DNA from: JALOLG01 sp963722415
GTDB taxonomy: Bacteria; Actinomycetota; Acidimicrobiia; Acidimicrobiales; Ilumatobacteraceae
DNA length: 64,000 nucleotides
Direction: 5' to 3'
NCBI GenBank assembly: GCA_963722415.1
Contig: CAVRNI010000035.1
Location: 1 to 64,000, forward strand
Position 1 is the first letter of the stretch. Every line of letters starts with the position of its first letter. Position numbers and translations under genes: made by a program. The notes under the pieces were generated by a model. The model was not told the origin of the DNA and ran no database searches. It saw only the letters and a list, made by a program, of their open reading frames with translations. Below, one piece after another: positions 25,394 through 35,068 of this stretch.

Positions 25394-26236
25394 ATGAGGA
25401 CCTACCCGGACGGTGTGCCGTGCTGGATCGACACCGAGCAACCCGACAAGGACGCGGCGTGCCATTTCTACGGCTCGTTGTTCGGTTGGACGTTCGAGAA
25501 CGCGATGCCGTCGGAGGCGCCTGGCTACTACTTGATCGCACAACTCGACGGCAACGACGTTGCCGCGATCGGGATGCCTGGATCGGCATCCACAGCGGCG
25601 TGGAACACCTACGTCGCGGTTGACGATGCCGACGCCACCGCAGCTGCTGTGACCAGATCGGGCGGCGTGGTGACCAACACGCCGGAGGACGCCGGCCCCG
25701 GCGGTCGAGGCGCCAGGTTCGTCGATCCGAACGGTGCGTCGTTCGGGGTGTGGCAACCACGGCGCCGGCTCGGCGCCCAGGTCGTGAACGTGCCGGGAGC
25801 CTGGAACTTCAGCGATCTGCACACCTCGGACCTGGAGGGCGCGAAGGTGTTCTACGGCGGCCTGTTCGGCTGGGAGGCCGACGAGCTCGACTTCGGAGAC
25901 GGCGGGGGAGCGACGATGTGGCGTCGGCCGGGCTACGGCGACCATCTCGCGGCGACGGTCGACCCCGACATCTACAACCGGCAGCAAGGCGTGTCCGCGC
26001 CCCCGGGATTCGCCGACGCGATTGCCTGGTTGGCTCCGCTCCAGAGTGACGAGGTGCCGCACTGGCACGTCACGTTCGCGGTCGGCGATCGCGACGAGGC
26101 CGTCGCATCAGCGCTGCGGCTCGGGGCGCGCGACATGTCCGGCCCGATCGACAACGCGTGGACCAAATCGGCGGTCGTGCGCGACCCGCAGGGCGCCACG
26201 TTCACGTTGAGCCAGTTCGATCCCCAATCGCCGTAG
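25394..26236 (+). CDS. Double-domain VOC protein
   Basis: 280 residues with two VOC domains in tandem. Domain 1 (1-120) has GVPCWIDTEQPDKDAACHFY and YGSLFGWTFENAMPSEAPGY, ending FVDPNGASFGVWQPR. Domain 2 (135-275) has FSDLHTSDLEGAKVFYGGLF and DPQGATFTLSQFDP. This arrangement (FYGxLFGW in both halves) is that of actinobacterial two-domain glyoxalase-like proteins annotated as hydroxylases or resistance proteins. Reaction unknown. It starts 29 bp after the threonine aldolase stop and is probably in the same transcript. Confidence 0.88.
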   Translation: MRTYPDGVPCWIDTEQPDKDAACHFYGSLFGWTFENAMPSEAPGYYLIAQLDGNDVAAIGMPGSASTAAWNTYVAVDDADATAAAVTRSGGVVTNTPEDAGPGGRGARFVDPNGASFGVWQPRRRLGAQVVNVPGAWNFSDLHTSDLEGAKVFYGGLFGWEADELDFGDGGGATMWRRPGYGDHLAATVDPDIYNRQQGVSAPPGFADAIAWLAPLQSDEVPHWHVTFAVGDRDEAVASALRLGARDMSGPIDNAWTKSAVVRDPQGATFTLSQFDPQSP

Positions 26237-26263
26237 GCGTCGGGTTGCCGACGCGTGGGTCGC

Positions 26264-27340
26264 TCACAGGGAGTCGGCGAAGCCCTTGATGTCGCGGATC
26301 GTGGCCATGAACACGTCCGGCATCGCGCCGCGGAAGATCAGGTCGCCGGCATGGCAGGTGCCGTTCACCGTGCGGGAGACGGCCGGTACCCCGGCGTCCA
26401 GGAGCTTGCGGAAGTAGGCCAACCCTTCGTCGCGCAGAGGGTCGAGCTGATTCACCGAGATCACGTGGGGCGGCAAGCCGGCGAGGTCGTCTGCGGTGGC
26501 GTGGTACGGCCATGCCAATGGATCGGTGGCGTGGTCGCCGGTCGGGTCGTACACCTTCGCCAACCCACCCATCATCCGGCAGCTGAGGAAGTATCCGTCG
26601 TTCTCGTGGAGCGAGGCCAGCTCTGACGGCTGTGAGGCGTAGGCGCCCGAGATGTATGGGCACATCGCGTAGACACCGTCGATCCCGGCGGCCAGGCCGT
26701 CGCGCTTGGCCTTCAGCGCCGTCGCGAGGGTGAGGTTGCCGCCGCCCGACTCACCGGACACGATGAGCGTGGAGATCCCGAGTCGGGCCTTGTTCTCGAT
26801 CGTCCACCGCAGCGCCGACGTGCAGTCGTTGAGCCCGGCGGGGAAGGGGTAGGCGCCGTGCTTGCCGCCACCGTTGCGGAACTCGACGCCGACGACGACC
26901 AGACCGGACGCCGCCAGCTCGTCGCGCCAACGGGCGTACGCGGCCCCGGCGGCCTCGAGGAGCACCATGCCGCCGCCGTGGAGGTGAAGCACGCCTGGTA
27001 ACGACCCGCCGTCGCCCTCAGGGCGGTGGATGTACAGCGTGACGTCGTTGCCGTCGGCGCCCTGGATGACCTCCACGTTCCTGGTCACGCCCTCGATGCC
27101 AGGCAGGCCGCTGACCAGCGCGTCGAAGAGTGCCTCGAAACCTTCCTCGGCGGCGGTGACGTACTCCTGGAGCGCCTCGATCGGCGAAGCGCTGTCGACG
27201 GGGGCGTCCTCGGGCGGATTGGCCAACCCGAACGGCTCCATCGCGGCGATCATGCGCGGATCCGCACGCGGGTCGTCGCGCAGCGCCATGTCCGGCGAAC
27301 CGAGCCGGCCGGGAAGTACAGGTGAACCGTCCACTGTCAT
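26264..27340 (-). CDS. Alpha/beta hydrolase, hormone-sensitive-lipase family
   Basis: A 358-residue esterase. VLHLHGGGMVLLEAAG is the HGGG oxyanion motif and IVSGESGGGNLTLATALKA the GxSxG nucleophile. HVISVNQLDPLRDEGLAYF supplies the acid Asp and GTCHAGDLIFR the likely catalytic His. The N-terminal cap (residues 1-100) contains LRDDPRADPRMIAAMEPFG, common in actinobacterial HSL-type proteins. The ATG at 27340 is the first Met before the conserved cap. It likely cleaves carboxyl esters; the substrate is not inferable. Divergent from the secreted-protein gene. Confidence 0.87.
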   Translation of the reverse strand: MTVDGSPVLPGRLGSPDMALRDDPRADPRMIAAMEPFGLANPPEDAPVDSASPIEALQEYVTAAEEGFEALFDALVSGLPGIEGVTRNVEVIQGADGNDVTLYIHRPEGDGGSLPGVLHLHGGGMVLLEAAGAAYARWRDELAASGLVVVGVEFRNGGGKHGAYPFPAGLNDCTSALRWTIENKARLGISTLIVSGESGGGNLTLATALKAKRDGLAAGIDGVYAMCPYISGAYASQPSELASLHENDGYFLSCRMMGGLAKVYDPTGDHATDPLAWPYHATADDLAGLPPHVISVNQLDPLRDEGLAYFRKLLDAGVPAVSRTVNGTCHAGDLIFRGAMPDVFMATIRDIKGFADSL

Positions 27341-27485
27341 CGCGATCCCCTCCGCGTCGAGTCGCCCCGCGGCGGACTCTAGCCCTCGCTCCGCGCGGGG
27401 GCACCAAAAGCGCGAGGGCGCGGCGAGAGCTGGCTCTGGACAGCTGAAGGGCGGAATCGCCGTCCCAACACGAAGGAGCATCAGC

Positions 27486-27779
27486 ATGAACAGACTCAAG
27501 CTCGGCACATCGATCGCAATCGTCATCCTCAGTCTTGGTGTCGGTGGCGCGACCAGCGCAGGTGCCGGCGACCTGCTCGGCACACCCACCGACCCCCCGC
27601 CGCCCACTCGCCCAGGGTCGCTCGTCGGGCACCCGCCGGTTCCGGCGACGACCTGTGGAGGGGTCGTCGGGTGCGGCATCCTCAGCGCAGCATGCGCGCT
27701 CGCTGGTGGAACGTACAGCGAATGGCACTCGCGAGATCACGGCCACCCTCACGGGATCTGCACCTGGCCCTGGGAGTGA
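27486..27779 (+). CDS. Small secreted cysteine-containing protein
   Basis: A 97-residue protein. A classical signal peptide (KLGTSIAIVILSLGVGGATS, cleavage near AGA-GD at about residue 28) precedes a Pro-rich linker (PTDPPPPTRPGS). A C-terminal part has four cysteines in TTCGGVVGCGI, SAACALAG and HGICTWPW, likely two disulfides. AAGGAG before the ATG at 27486 supports the start. No known family. It lies just upstream of a secreted S8 protease on the same strand, so a role as substrate or partner is possible but unsupported. Confidence 0.65.
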   Translation: MNRLKLGTSIAIVILSLGVGGATSAGAGDLLGTPTDPPPPTRPGSLVGHPPVPATTCGGVVGCGILSAACALAGGTYSEWHSRDHGHPHGICTWPWE

Positions 27780-27876
27780 CCCGCCGATCGTTTCCGACAG
27801 TGGGCAGTCGAACCGCATCCAAACTCTTGACGACCGGGCTCGGGATAAGGCTCAAGTTCTCTCGTGCGATCCCGAC

Positions 27877-29475
27877 ATGGTGGATATGGCGGGAATTTGT
27901 GACCTCAGTCGAGCGCGGCGAAGCACGACGGCGGTGATCGCGGCGGTCGCCTGCACCGCGATCTTCAGCGTTGGAACGAGCGCGCACGCGGCGAGTGGGG
28001 CCAACGTCCCAAGTGAGCAGTCACCCGTTCCGGACGCCGAGGTGGACGCCACGATCGACGGTCGCGTCCGCGCTCCGGGCTGGGACGAGAACTCGTCTGC
28101 GCCTGTGACCCGCCTCGCGCTCGTCAACGACGTCATCAATGCCGACAAACTGTGGTCGCACGGTGTCGACGGCTCGGGCATCGGCGTGGCGGTCATCGAT
28201 TCCGGTGTGGCGCCGGTTCCCGGCCTCGACGGCCCGGGCAAGCTGATCAACGGCGCCGACCTCTCCTTCGACTCTCAGTCCGACGCCACGCGCTACCTCG
28301 ATGCCTACGGTCACGGCACCCACATGGCCAGCATCATTGCCGGCAACGACGGTACGAAGCGTGGCTTCCACGGCGTCGCGCCGGGGGCGCACATCGTGAA
28401 CGTCAAGGTCGGCGCGACCGACGGCAGCGTCGACGTGTCGCAGGTGATCGCGGCCATCGACTGGACCGTGCAGCATCGCAACGATCCCGGTCTCAACATC
28501 CGTGTCATCAGCCTGTCGTACGGCACCGACTCGCTGCAGGGCTACCAGATCGACCCGCTCACCACGGCCGTCGAGTCGGCGTGGCGCAACGGCATCGTCG
28601 TGGTGGTCTCCGGCGGGAACGGTGGCACCGTCCATCCGTCCCTCACCGACCCGGCCACCGACCCCTATGTGTTGGCGGTCGGCGCCGCCGACATCAGAGG
28701 TACTGCGAACAAGCACGACGACCGCGTGGCCGACTTCTCGAGCCGGGGCAACGCGGCGCGCACCGTCGACGTCGTGGCCCCCGGAGTGTCGATCGCTGGG
28801 CTGCGCGACCCGGGCTCGATGATCGACGACCTGCATCCCGATGCGGTGGTCGACGGCAGGTTCTTCCGCGGCAGCGGCACCTCACAGGCGACGGCCATCA
28901 CCGCCGGTGCGGTGGCCCTCCTCCTCGATGCCCGGCCCGAGCTCACCCCCGACATGGTGAAGGCGATCCTGCGCAAGACCGCCACACCGATCGACGGCGC
29001 CAAGAAGCGTGACCACGGTGCCGGAATGATCAACGTGCGCGAGGCCAATGCCGCCTCGGTCAAGCGGATCGACCGGCAGTCGTGGCCGACGGCCACCGGC
29101 GCCGGATCGCTCGAGGCGGCCCGCGGCGGCACACACGTCGCCGACGACGGCTTCGAGCTGATCGGCGAGATCGACATCATGGGCCAGCCGTGGGACGGAC
29201 TTCGCTGGGCCCCCCTGTCCGCGGCCGGCACGGCGTGGTCCGAAGGAACGTGGAACGGTTCGGTGTGGACAGGCAGCCAGTGGGACGGCGGCAACTGGCT
29301 GACAACGCCGTGGACCAGCAAGTCGTGGTCGAGCAAGAGCTGGTCGGACTACGACTGGTCGAGCAAGAGCTGGTCGGGCACGTCGTGGACAGGTACGAGC
29401 TGGACCAGCAAGTCGTGGTCGAGCAAGTCGTGGTCGAGCAAGAGCTGGTCGGTCAACAGCTGGAATACCACCTAG
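27877..29475 (+). CDS. Secreted subtilisin-like (S8) serine protease with tryptophan-pentad tail
   Basis: 532 residues. The signal peptide is around 15-38 (TTAVIAAVACTAIFSVGTSA), followed by a short propeptide. The catalytic domain has Asp in GVAVIDSGVAPV, His in YGHGTHMASIIAG, the oxyanion Asn in VVVVSGGNGGT and Ser in RGSGTSQATAITAGA. After about residue 450 the protein becomes a repeat tail with Trp every five residues to the end. The start at 27877 is chosen because it begins just before the signal peptide; the frame is open to 27535. It should be exported and may act at the cell surface. The tail has no enzymatic motif. Confidence 0.9.
   Translation: MVDMAGICDLSRARRSTTAVIAAVACTAIFSVGTSAHAASGANVPSEQSPVPDAEVDATIDGRVRAPGWDENSSAPVTRLALVNDVINADKLWSHGVDGSGIGVAVIDSGVAPVPGLDGPGKLINGADLSFDSQSDATRYLDAYGHGTHMASIIAGNDGTKRGFHGVAPGAHIVNVKVGATDGSVDVSQVIAAIDWTVQHRNDPGLNIRVISLSYGTDSLQGYQIDPLTTAVESAWRNGIVVVVSGGNGGTVHPSLTDPATDPYVLAVGAADIRGTANKHDDRVADFSSRGNAARTVDVVAPGVSIAGLRDPGSMIDDLHPDAVVDGRFFRGSGTSQATAITAGAVALLLDARPELTPDMVKAILRKTATPIDGAKKRDHGAGMINVREANAASVKRIDRQSWPTATGAGSLEAARGGTHVADDGFELIGEIDIMGQPWDGLRWAPLSAAGTAWSEGTWNGSVWTGSQWDGGNWLTTPWTSKSWSSKSWSDYDWSSKSWSGTSWTGTSWTSKSWSSKSWSSKSWSVNSWNTT
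29237..29472 (+). repeat. Tandem 15-bp repeats coding for W-x4 pentapeptides
   Basis: About sixteen consecutive pentapeptides with Trp in fixed register (WSEGT, WNGSV, WTGSQ, WDGGN, then mostly WSSKS, WTSKS and WTGTS) form the C-terminus of the S8 protease. At DNA level the unit TGGTCGAGCAAGAGC (or with TCG as the last codon) recurs, so the array can expand or contract. Confidence 0.9.
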
Positions 29476-29485
29476 ACGTCGCCCC

Positions 29486-32000
29486 GTGACTGGTTCGCGT
29501 GTTCGACGTGTCTACCTGTTCGCCGCCGTCGTCGCAGGTGTTGCGGCGGTGGGGACATGGTGGCGCGCCGTTGCCGATGGGCCGACCCCGGTCATCCAGC
29601 TCTCGATGCTGGTCTTCGTCGCCGCCTTTGCCGGCTGTGAGCTCCTGCCGATTCACGTCGAGCATCGACGCGAGACCCTGACGCTCTCGCTCGGCACGGT
29701 GCCGCTCATCGTGGGCCTGTACGCCCTCGGGCCGATCCCGCTGATCGTCGCGCGAGTGCTCGGCGCGATCATCGCGATGGCGATCCGACGGTTGCCGCCC
29801 TTCAAGGCGGCGGTGAACATTGCCGGCTTCTGGCTGGAGTCCGTGGTGGCGATCACGGTCTTCGCGGCGTTTCAGACGCACGGCTCCGGCCCGGCCACAT
29901 GGCCCGCTGCGTTCCTGGCCGCGCTGGCAGCTGATGCCGGCCAGAGCGTCGTGGTGGCCATCGCCATCACGATCTTCCTCGGTCGCCGTGAGCCCGGGCT
30001 GTTGCGCTCGCAGCTGTTGGGGACAGCAGCTGTCGCCGTCGACACCTGTGTGGCATTGGTGGCGGTCACGCTCCTGGTCGCCTCGCCGGCCGCAGCCCTG
30101 CTGTTCAGCGTCATCGTGGCGATGGTGCTGCTCTCCTACCGTGTGCACTCCGCCCTGCGTGACCGCCTGGGCGAGCTCGAGAACCTCTACCGCCTCACGA
30201 AGCGGATGACCGGCGCCCGATCGGTCGACGAGGTCGTCGGCGGGTTGTTGGCAGATGTGGGCGAGCTCATGCATGCCGAGCGTGCGTTCCTCTACATCGA
30301 CGGGAGTGAGGGCAATCTGTTGCAGATCGCCCTCGGCGTCGATGGGATGACGATCGAGACCACGGCGGTGGAGATCGACAGCGAGGTGTCGACCCTGCAT
30401 GACATGGCTCACGCGTCGGACGGTGCGACGGTGGTCACGCCGGCGAACGCGCCCGGTGCGCTGCGCGCGCTCGGCGTCCAGCAGGCGATGATCACGGCCC
30501 TGGCCCTCGACGGGGAGATGCGGGGCTCGCTCGTCGTCGCTGACCGCAGCGGCACGGTGCGGCCGTTCGGCAAGCCCGATCGACGTCCGTTCCTGACGGT
30601 GGCCAACCACGTCGCGATGGCGGTCGAGAGCAGTCGCCTCGTCGACGATCTTCGGCGTCACGTCGCCGAGAACGAGCATCTGGCGATGCACGACCCGCTC
30701 ACCGGCCTGCCGAACCGGCGGTTGTTCCAGATTCACGTCGAGGCCGCGCTGGCGGCTGACCCACGGGTCGGCGTGCTGCTGATCGACCTCGACCGTTTCA
30801 AGGAGGTGAACGACACGCTCGGGCACGCCGCCGGCGACACGGTGTTGATGGAGGTCGCGGTCAGGCTGCGCGGGGTGCTGCGCTCCGGTGACACGGTTGC
30901 CCGCTTCGGCGGCGACGAGTTCGCGGTCCTGCTGCCCGGCATCGAAGGGCCGGCCGCCGCCGTCGCGATCGCCACCGCCATCACGCGCGCCGTGTCGCGG
31001 CCGGTGACCATCGGTCCGGAAACCGTCGACGTCGGCGCCAGTATCGGCGTGGCCGTGGGCCCGGAGCACGGTGCCGATGTCGGCGTTCTGATGCACCGGG
31101 CCGACGCCGCGATGTATGTCGCCAAGGGCGACCACTCGGGCGTCGAGCTGTACCGGCCCGAGTACCTCGCGGCGCCGGACGAGGGCGCACAGCGAGAGCA
31201 CAAGAGCAAGCGCCGCCTCGGCCTCATTGCCGACATGCAGCGCGCCATCGAGAACGGCGAACTGGACCTGGTGTTCCAACCGCAGGTCAACCTGGCCACC
31301 GGTCGACCGGTCGGTGCCGAGGCTCTGGTGCGCTGGAACCATCCGGTCGAGGGCGCCGTCAAGCCCGACGAGTTCATCGCCATCGCCGAGGCCATGGGGC
31401 TCATCGGCACCATCACGGACCAGGTGTTGGGTCGTGCCTTGGCCACAGCGGCCGACGAGAGCTGGCGCTGGATGGATCTGCGCGTGTCGGTCAACCTCTC
31501 GGCGCACAACCTCGTCCAGGCGAATCTCGCGGCCGACGTCGAAGCGCACTTGCACCGGGCGGGCATCCGGCCCGGCGGGTCTGTGCCTCGAACTTTCGGA
31601 ATCGGCGATGATGTCCGAGAACAAGCGGGCGCTGAACACCATGCACGAGCTGTCCGAGCTCGGGGTGACGTTGTCGATCGACAACTTCGGCACGGGCGAC
31701 GCCTCGCTCGCCTGTCTCAAGGACCTGCCGGCCGACGAGGTGAAGATCGACAAGACGTTCGTGACGTCGATGGGCAGCCAACGCGGCAACCCGGCGTTCG
31801 TCCGCTCGATCATCTACTTGGCCAAGGCACTCGACCTCTCGGTGGTCGCCGAGGGCGTCGAGACAGAGGTGTCTGCCTCCCGTCTCGCCGAGCTCGGCTG
31901 CGAGACGGCCCAGGGCTACTACTTCGCCCGGCCGCTCACCAAGGAGGCCTTCGGCGAGTGGCTGCGGACCCACCGCGAGGCCTGCGCCCTCACCCGGTAG
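29486..32000 (+). CDS. Membrane GAF-GGDEF-EAL protein, one frame break
   Basis: About 838 residues. An N-terminal membrane domain of six or more helices (to about residue 215) resembles MASE-type sensors. A GAF domain (about 235-385) begins LYRLTKRMTGARSVDEVVGG, the GGDEF domain has LTGLPNRRLFQIH and an intact active site RFGGDEF, and the EAL domain begins at QRAIENGELDLVFQPQVNLA. The EAL motifs are GAEALVRW, LELSESAMM, SIDNFGTGDASL, VKIDKTFV, VVAEGVE and QGYYFARPL, consistent with phosphodiesterase activity. The frame changes once near 31580, between RAGIRPGG and LCLELSES, so the catalytic EAL lies in two frames. The start is a GTG at 29486, 10 bp after the protease stop. Confidence 0.85.
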
Positions 32001-33469
32001 GCGTCGTCGACGCGGACAGACGCGAGCGCCTCGTGCAGGTTGCGGGTCGCCTCGTCCGGCGTGTTCCACGCGGCAATCGGAAAGCCGTCCGGGCGGACGA
32101 GCAGGGCGCCGCCCGGTGCGATGCCCTGCGCCCTCGCCGTGACCACGTCGAGCCGGCCGACGGTGACTGGCACGGGAACATGGACGTCTGCGACGGCCCG
32201 GTCCCACGTCGCGCTGTGTGGCCCGGTGAGCAGTGTGGCCCCCGGGCCGATCAGATCGAGCGTCGAGATCGGACCGTCGGGGGTCGGGATCCACCGATGG
32301 GCGATGCGACCCGCGAGGTCGACGGACAACTCGGAGATCACCGGCCGCAGGCTCCCCATCGGATCAGCGGACCGGGCGAGGTTGTGCTCCACGAGCGGGC
32401 GGCGTTCCTGTTCGTAGGAGCCGAGCAGCGCCGGCCGGGCCCAACCCTTCACGACCCAGGCGAGCTTCCAGCCGATGTCGAATGCGTCGGCGATCGCGGA
32501 GTTCATCCCCGTCGCGCCGCGCGGTGAGATCCGATGCGCCGCGTCGCCGACGAGGAACACGTCATCGTGGCGGAAGCGATCGGCAATCTGTGCTGCGAAC
32601 GAGAACGCATTCGCGCGTTCGATGCGCGGGAGCAGGCTGGGGACGTCCAGTCGCCGTCGCGATCATGTCGCGTACCCGGTCGTCGGTGTAGTCCGCCAAC
32701 CGTTCGCGAGCCGGGTCCCACGCGACGCCGTACAGCCAGCGATCATCACCACCGGCGGGCAGCAGCGACCCGACGGCCTGCGGGTGGGTGATCGAGTAGA
32801 GGACATAGCGGTGTGCGCCGACCAGGTCCCACAGCGGCGCACGGAACTGAAAGACGATCCGCTCGTCCAGGTGGTCGTCTCCGACCATGCCGATTCCGAG
32901 GCGCGTCCCGAACCGCGCTACTTGCGCCGTCGGCCGCGATCACATACCTGGCTTCGATCGTGCGCGCCTCGTCGCTCGACGATGTCGCGAAGCGTGAGGC
33001 GTGAACCGTCGGCGGACGTCGCGATGTCTGTCAACTCGAAGCCGACGGCGAGATGCGCACATGGCAGCGATCGCAGGTGCTCGCGGAGCACGGACTCGAG
33101 GTGGTCCTGCGGGATGCAACCCGGCGTCGTCGGGCTCACCACCGCGCTCTGAGCGGACGTCGGAAAGCCCGCCGCGTGCTCGGTGCCCGACGCTGCCTCG
33201 GCGAGCGTCTGGCACTCGAGGAGCAACAACTCGACGTCGTTGCCACCGGCCCGGGCGGCGTGTTCGAGGTCCCACGAGCGCAACAGTTCCATCGTCCGCA
33301 GGCTCACCCCGGTCGCTCGTGGCAACGACGACGATTCGGCGCGTCGTTCGACGACGAGGCATTCGACGCCGTACTTGGCGAGCGTGATCGCGGCGACCAA
33401 GCCGGCAGGGCCGGCGCCGATCACGACGACCTCGTGCGACGTGTGGCGTGACATTCGATCGGAAGGCAT
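31919..33469 (-). pseudogene. FAD-dependent aromatic-ring monooxygenase (PheA/TfdB type), three frame breaks
   Basis: Read across frames this is a class A flavin monooxygenase of about 510 aa. HEVVVIGAGPAGLVAAITLA is the GxGxxG FAD loop, and LVVERRAESSSLPRATGVS contains the ribose-binding Glu and the substrate loop. VIAADGASSAVR is the DG motif, and VFLVGDAAHRISPRGATGMN is the GD motif contacting FAD. WKLAWVVKGWA and a C-terminal thioredoxin-like tail follow. Frames change near 32965, 32915 and 32640. It is divergent from a TetR gene that probably regulates it. Its 3' end overlaps the EAL gene tail by 80 bp, so the true stop is uncertain. It would hydroxylate a phenol or polyketide. Confidence 0.75.
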
Positions 33470-33560
33470 GACGACTCTTTCACTGGACAGGCTGTAGTTC
33501 ATACGACAATCTGTAGTTGAGTGCACAGTTTGTCAAGTGAAATGTGGGAAGCTGTGACCG
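33470..33560. promoter_or_regulatory. Divergent promoter/operator between monooxygenase and TetR genes
   Basis: The 91-bp gap holds the octamer CTGTAGTT twice (33491-33498 and 33511-33518) and, on the minus strand, a TTGACA box at 33531-33536 facing the monooxygenase. Spacing and an AT-rich stretch fit a promoter overlapped by TetR half-sites. No perfect palindrome is visible. Confidence 0.45.
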
Positions 33561-34204
33561 ATGGCCAAACGCACCTACGAGCAGCGTTTGCGTGCCGAGA
33601 GCGCCGACCAGACCCGGCGGCGCATCCTCGACGCCGTGGCGCAGCGGCTACGCGACGCCCCCACCGAGCCGGTCAGCCTCGACCAGGTCGCCCAGCTGGC
33701 GAGGGTCGCGTCGCTCGACGATCTACCTCGTCTTCGGATCCCGGTCCGGTCTGTTCAACGCGTTCGTCGACGACCTGTGGGCCCGCACCGGGCTCCCGGC
33801 GCTGACGCGTGCGGTCGCCCATCCCGACGCCCGCGAGCATCTGCGCGGCGGCGTCATCGCGGCGTGGCAGATGTATGCGGCCGACCGTGACATCTACCGC
33901 GTGCTGTACTCGATGGCGCGATCGACCCCGACTCGGTGGGGTTACACGACTCGACCCCGACTCGGTCGGCGGGGCGGTCGACAAGATGGAACGCGAACGC
34001 ACCGGCGGCATGGCGCACCTCGCCCGACGCCTCGGCGAAGACGGAGTCCTGCGCGACGACCTCACCGTCGCCGAAGCCTCCGACATCCTGTGGGTGCTGT
34101 GCAGCTTCGAGACGTTCGACTCGCTCTACACGGGCCGCGGGTTGTCAGTGCAGAAGGCGGCCGCGCTCGCCATCACCCTCGCCGAACGAAGCCTCTACCG
34201 GTAG
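33561..34204 (+). pseudogene. TetR-family regulator, two frame breaks
   Basis: The N-terminal helix-turn-helix reads TRRRILDAVAQRLRDAPTEP and SLDQVAQLARVA, then after a one-base change near 33711 continues STIYLVFGSRSGLFNAFVDD. The ligand domain follows (GLPALTRAVAHPDAREHLRG). A second change lies in a short direct repeat (the 16-mer at 33922-33937 recurs at 33951-33966), after which VGGAVDKMERERTGGMAHLA continues to the stop. Only small indels separate it from an intact gene. It is divergent from the monooxygenase and 10 bp upstream of the metallo-beta-lactamase-fold gene, so it probably controls both. Confidence 0.75.
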
Positions 34205-34214
34205 GCAGGCGCTG

Positions 34215-35045
34215 ATGGTCACAGTCGTTCTGCTCGGCACCGGCACGCCGAATCCAGACCCGGCCCGCGCCGGTTCGGCGGTCGCCGTCACCGACGGCGA
34301 CCGGTGGGTCATGGTCGACTGTGGCCGGGCGGCCACGCATCGAGTGCTCGAAGCCGGACTCGATCTCGCCCGACTCGGTGCGGTGTTCATCACCCACCAC
34401 CACTCCGACCACATCAGCGACCTGGCGACGCTGGCGATCGCTCGGTGGGTCGGCGGGACCGGCACACCGCTGACGGTGATCGCACCCGATGGTCCGTCGG
34501 CGCGGTACGCCGAGCAATGTCTCGACGTGTACGACGAGCAGTCGTTCCACTCGCAAGCCCCATCGTCCGCCGGCCGACGACCCGTCATCGTGACCCAACC
34601 GTTCGACGCCTCGGACACGGTCACCACCGTCTTCTCGAGCGGCCCGTGGACAGTGGACGCAGTGCTCGTTGATCACCACCCGGTCGCACCCGCCGTTGGT
34701 TTCGTCGTTCGTCACGACGAACTGCGGGTGGCCATCAGCGGTGACACCGCGGCGTGCGAGGGCATGCGACGTCTCGCCGAAGGAGCCGACGTGCTCGTCC
34801 ACGAAGCGCTCCTCGCAGACGCAGTGCATCCACGTCTGCTCGACTGGAACGCGAGCGCGTCGGCGGTTGGCGACCTGGCCCGTTCAGCCGGTGTGGGCAG
34901 CTTGGTGCTCACCCATGCGATCCCACCGCCGAACTCCGACGCCGAACGCCAGCGCTACATCGACGACGTCAGGGCTGCCGGGTACACCGGACCCGTCCTG
35001 GTGGCCGCCGATCTCGATCGTTTGGATCTACCGAACCAACCGTGA
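34215..35045 (+). CDS. Metallo-beta-lactamase-fold hydrolase (RNase Z/arylsulfatase-like)
   Basis: 276 residues. VVLLGTGTPNPDPARAGSAV is the first motif of RNase Z-like MBL proteins, VFITHHHSDHISDL the HxHxDH-type metal site, and LRVAISGDTAACEGMRRLAE the metal-bridging Asp. VLTHAIPPPNS contributes the last His. The GTGTPNPDP start is typical of actinobacterial MBL hydrolases distinct from tRNA 3' endonuclease. It lies 10 bp after the TetR gene and is probably co-transcribed. The substrate may be an ester or lactone, but there is no direct clue. Confidence 0.88.
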   Translation: MVTVVLLGTGTPNPDPARAGSAVAVTDGDRWVMVDCGRAATHRVLEAGLDLARLGAVFITHHHSDHISDLATLAIARWVGGTGTPLTVIAPDGPSARYAEQCLDVYDEQSFHSQAPSSAGRRPVIVTQPFDASDTVTTVFSSGPWTVDAVLVDHHPVAPAVGFVVRHDELRVAISGDTAACEGMRRLAEGADVLVHEALLADAVHPRLLDWNASASAVGDLARSAGVGSLVLTHAIPPPNSDAERQRYIDDVRAAGYTGPVLVAADLDRLDLPNQP

Positions 35046-35068
35046 GCGGTTGGCGGAGAGGCGTGACC

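Noticed and set aside
31560..31600. Programmed ribosomal frameshift in the GGDEF-EAL gene
   Set aside because: No slippery heptamer or downstream pseudoknot is evident, and similar single breaks occur in many unrelated genes nearby, so error or decay is simpler.
29453..31813. 786-residue minus-strand open frame opposite the GGDEF-EAL gene
   Set aside because: Shadow of a conserved signalling gene; Asp/Arg/His-rich text without any fold signature.
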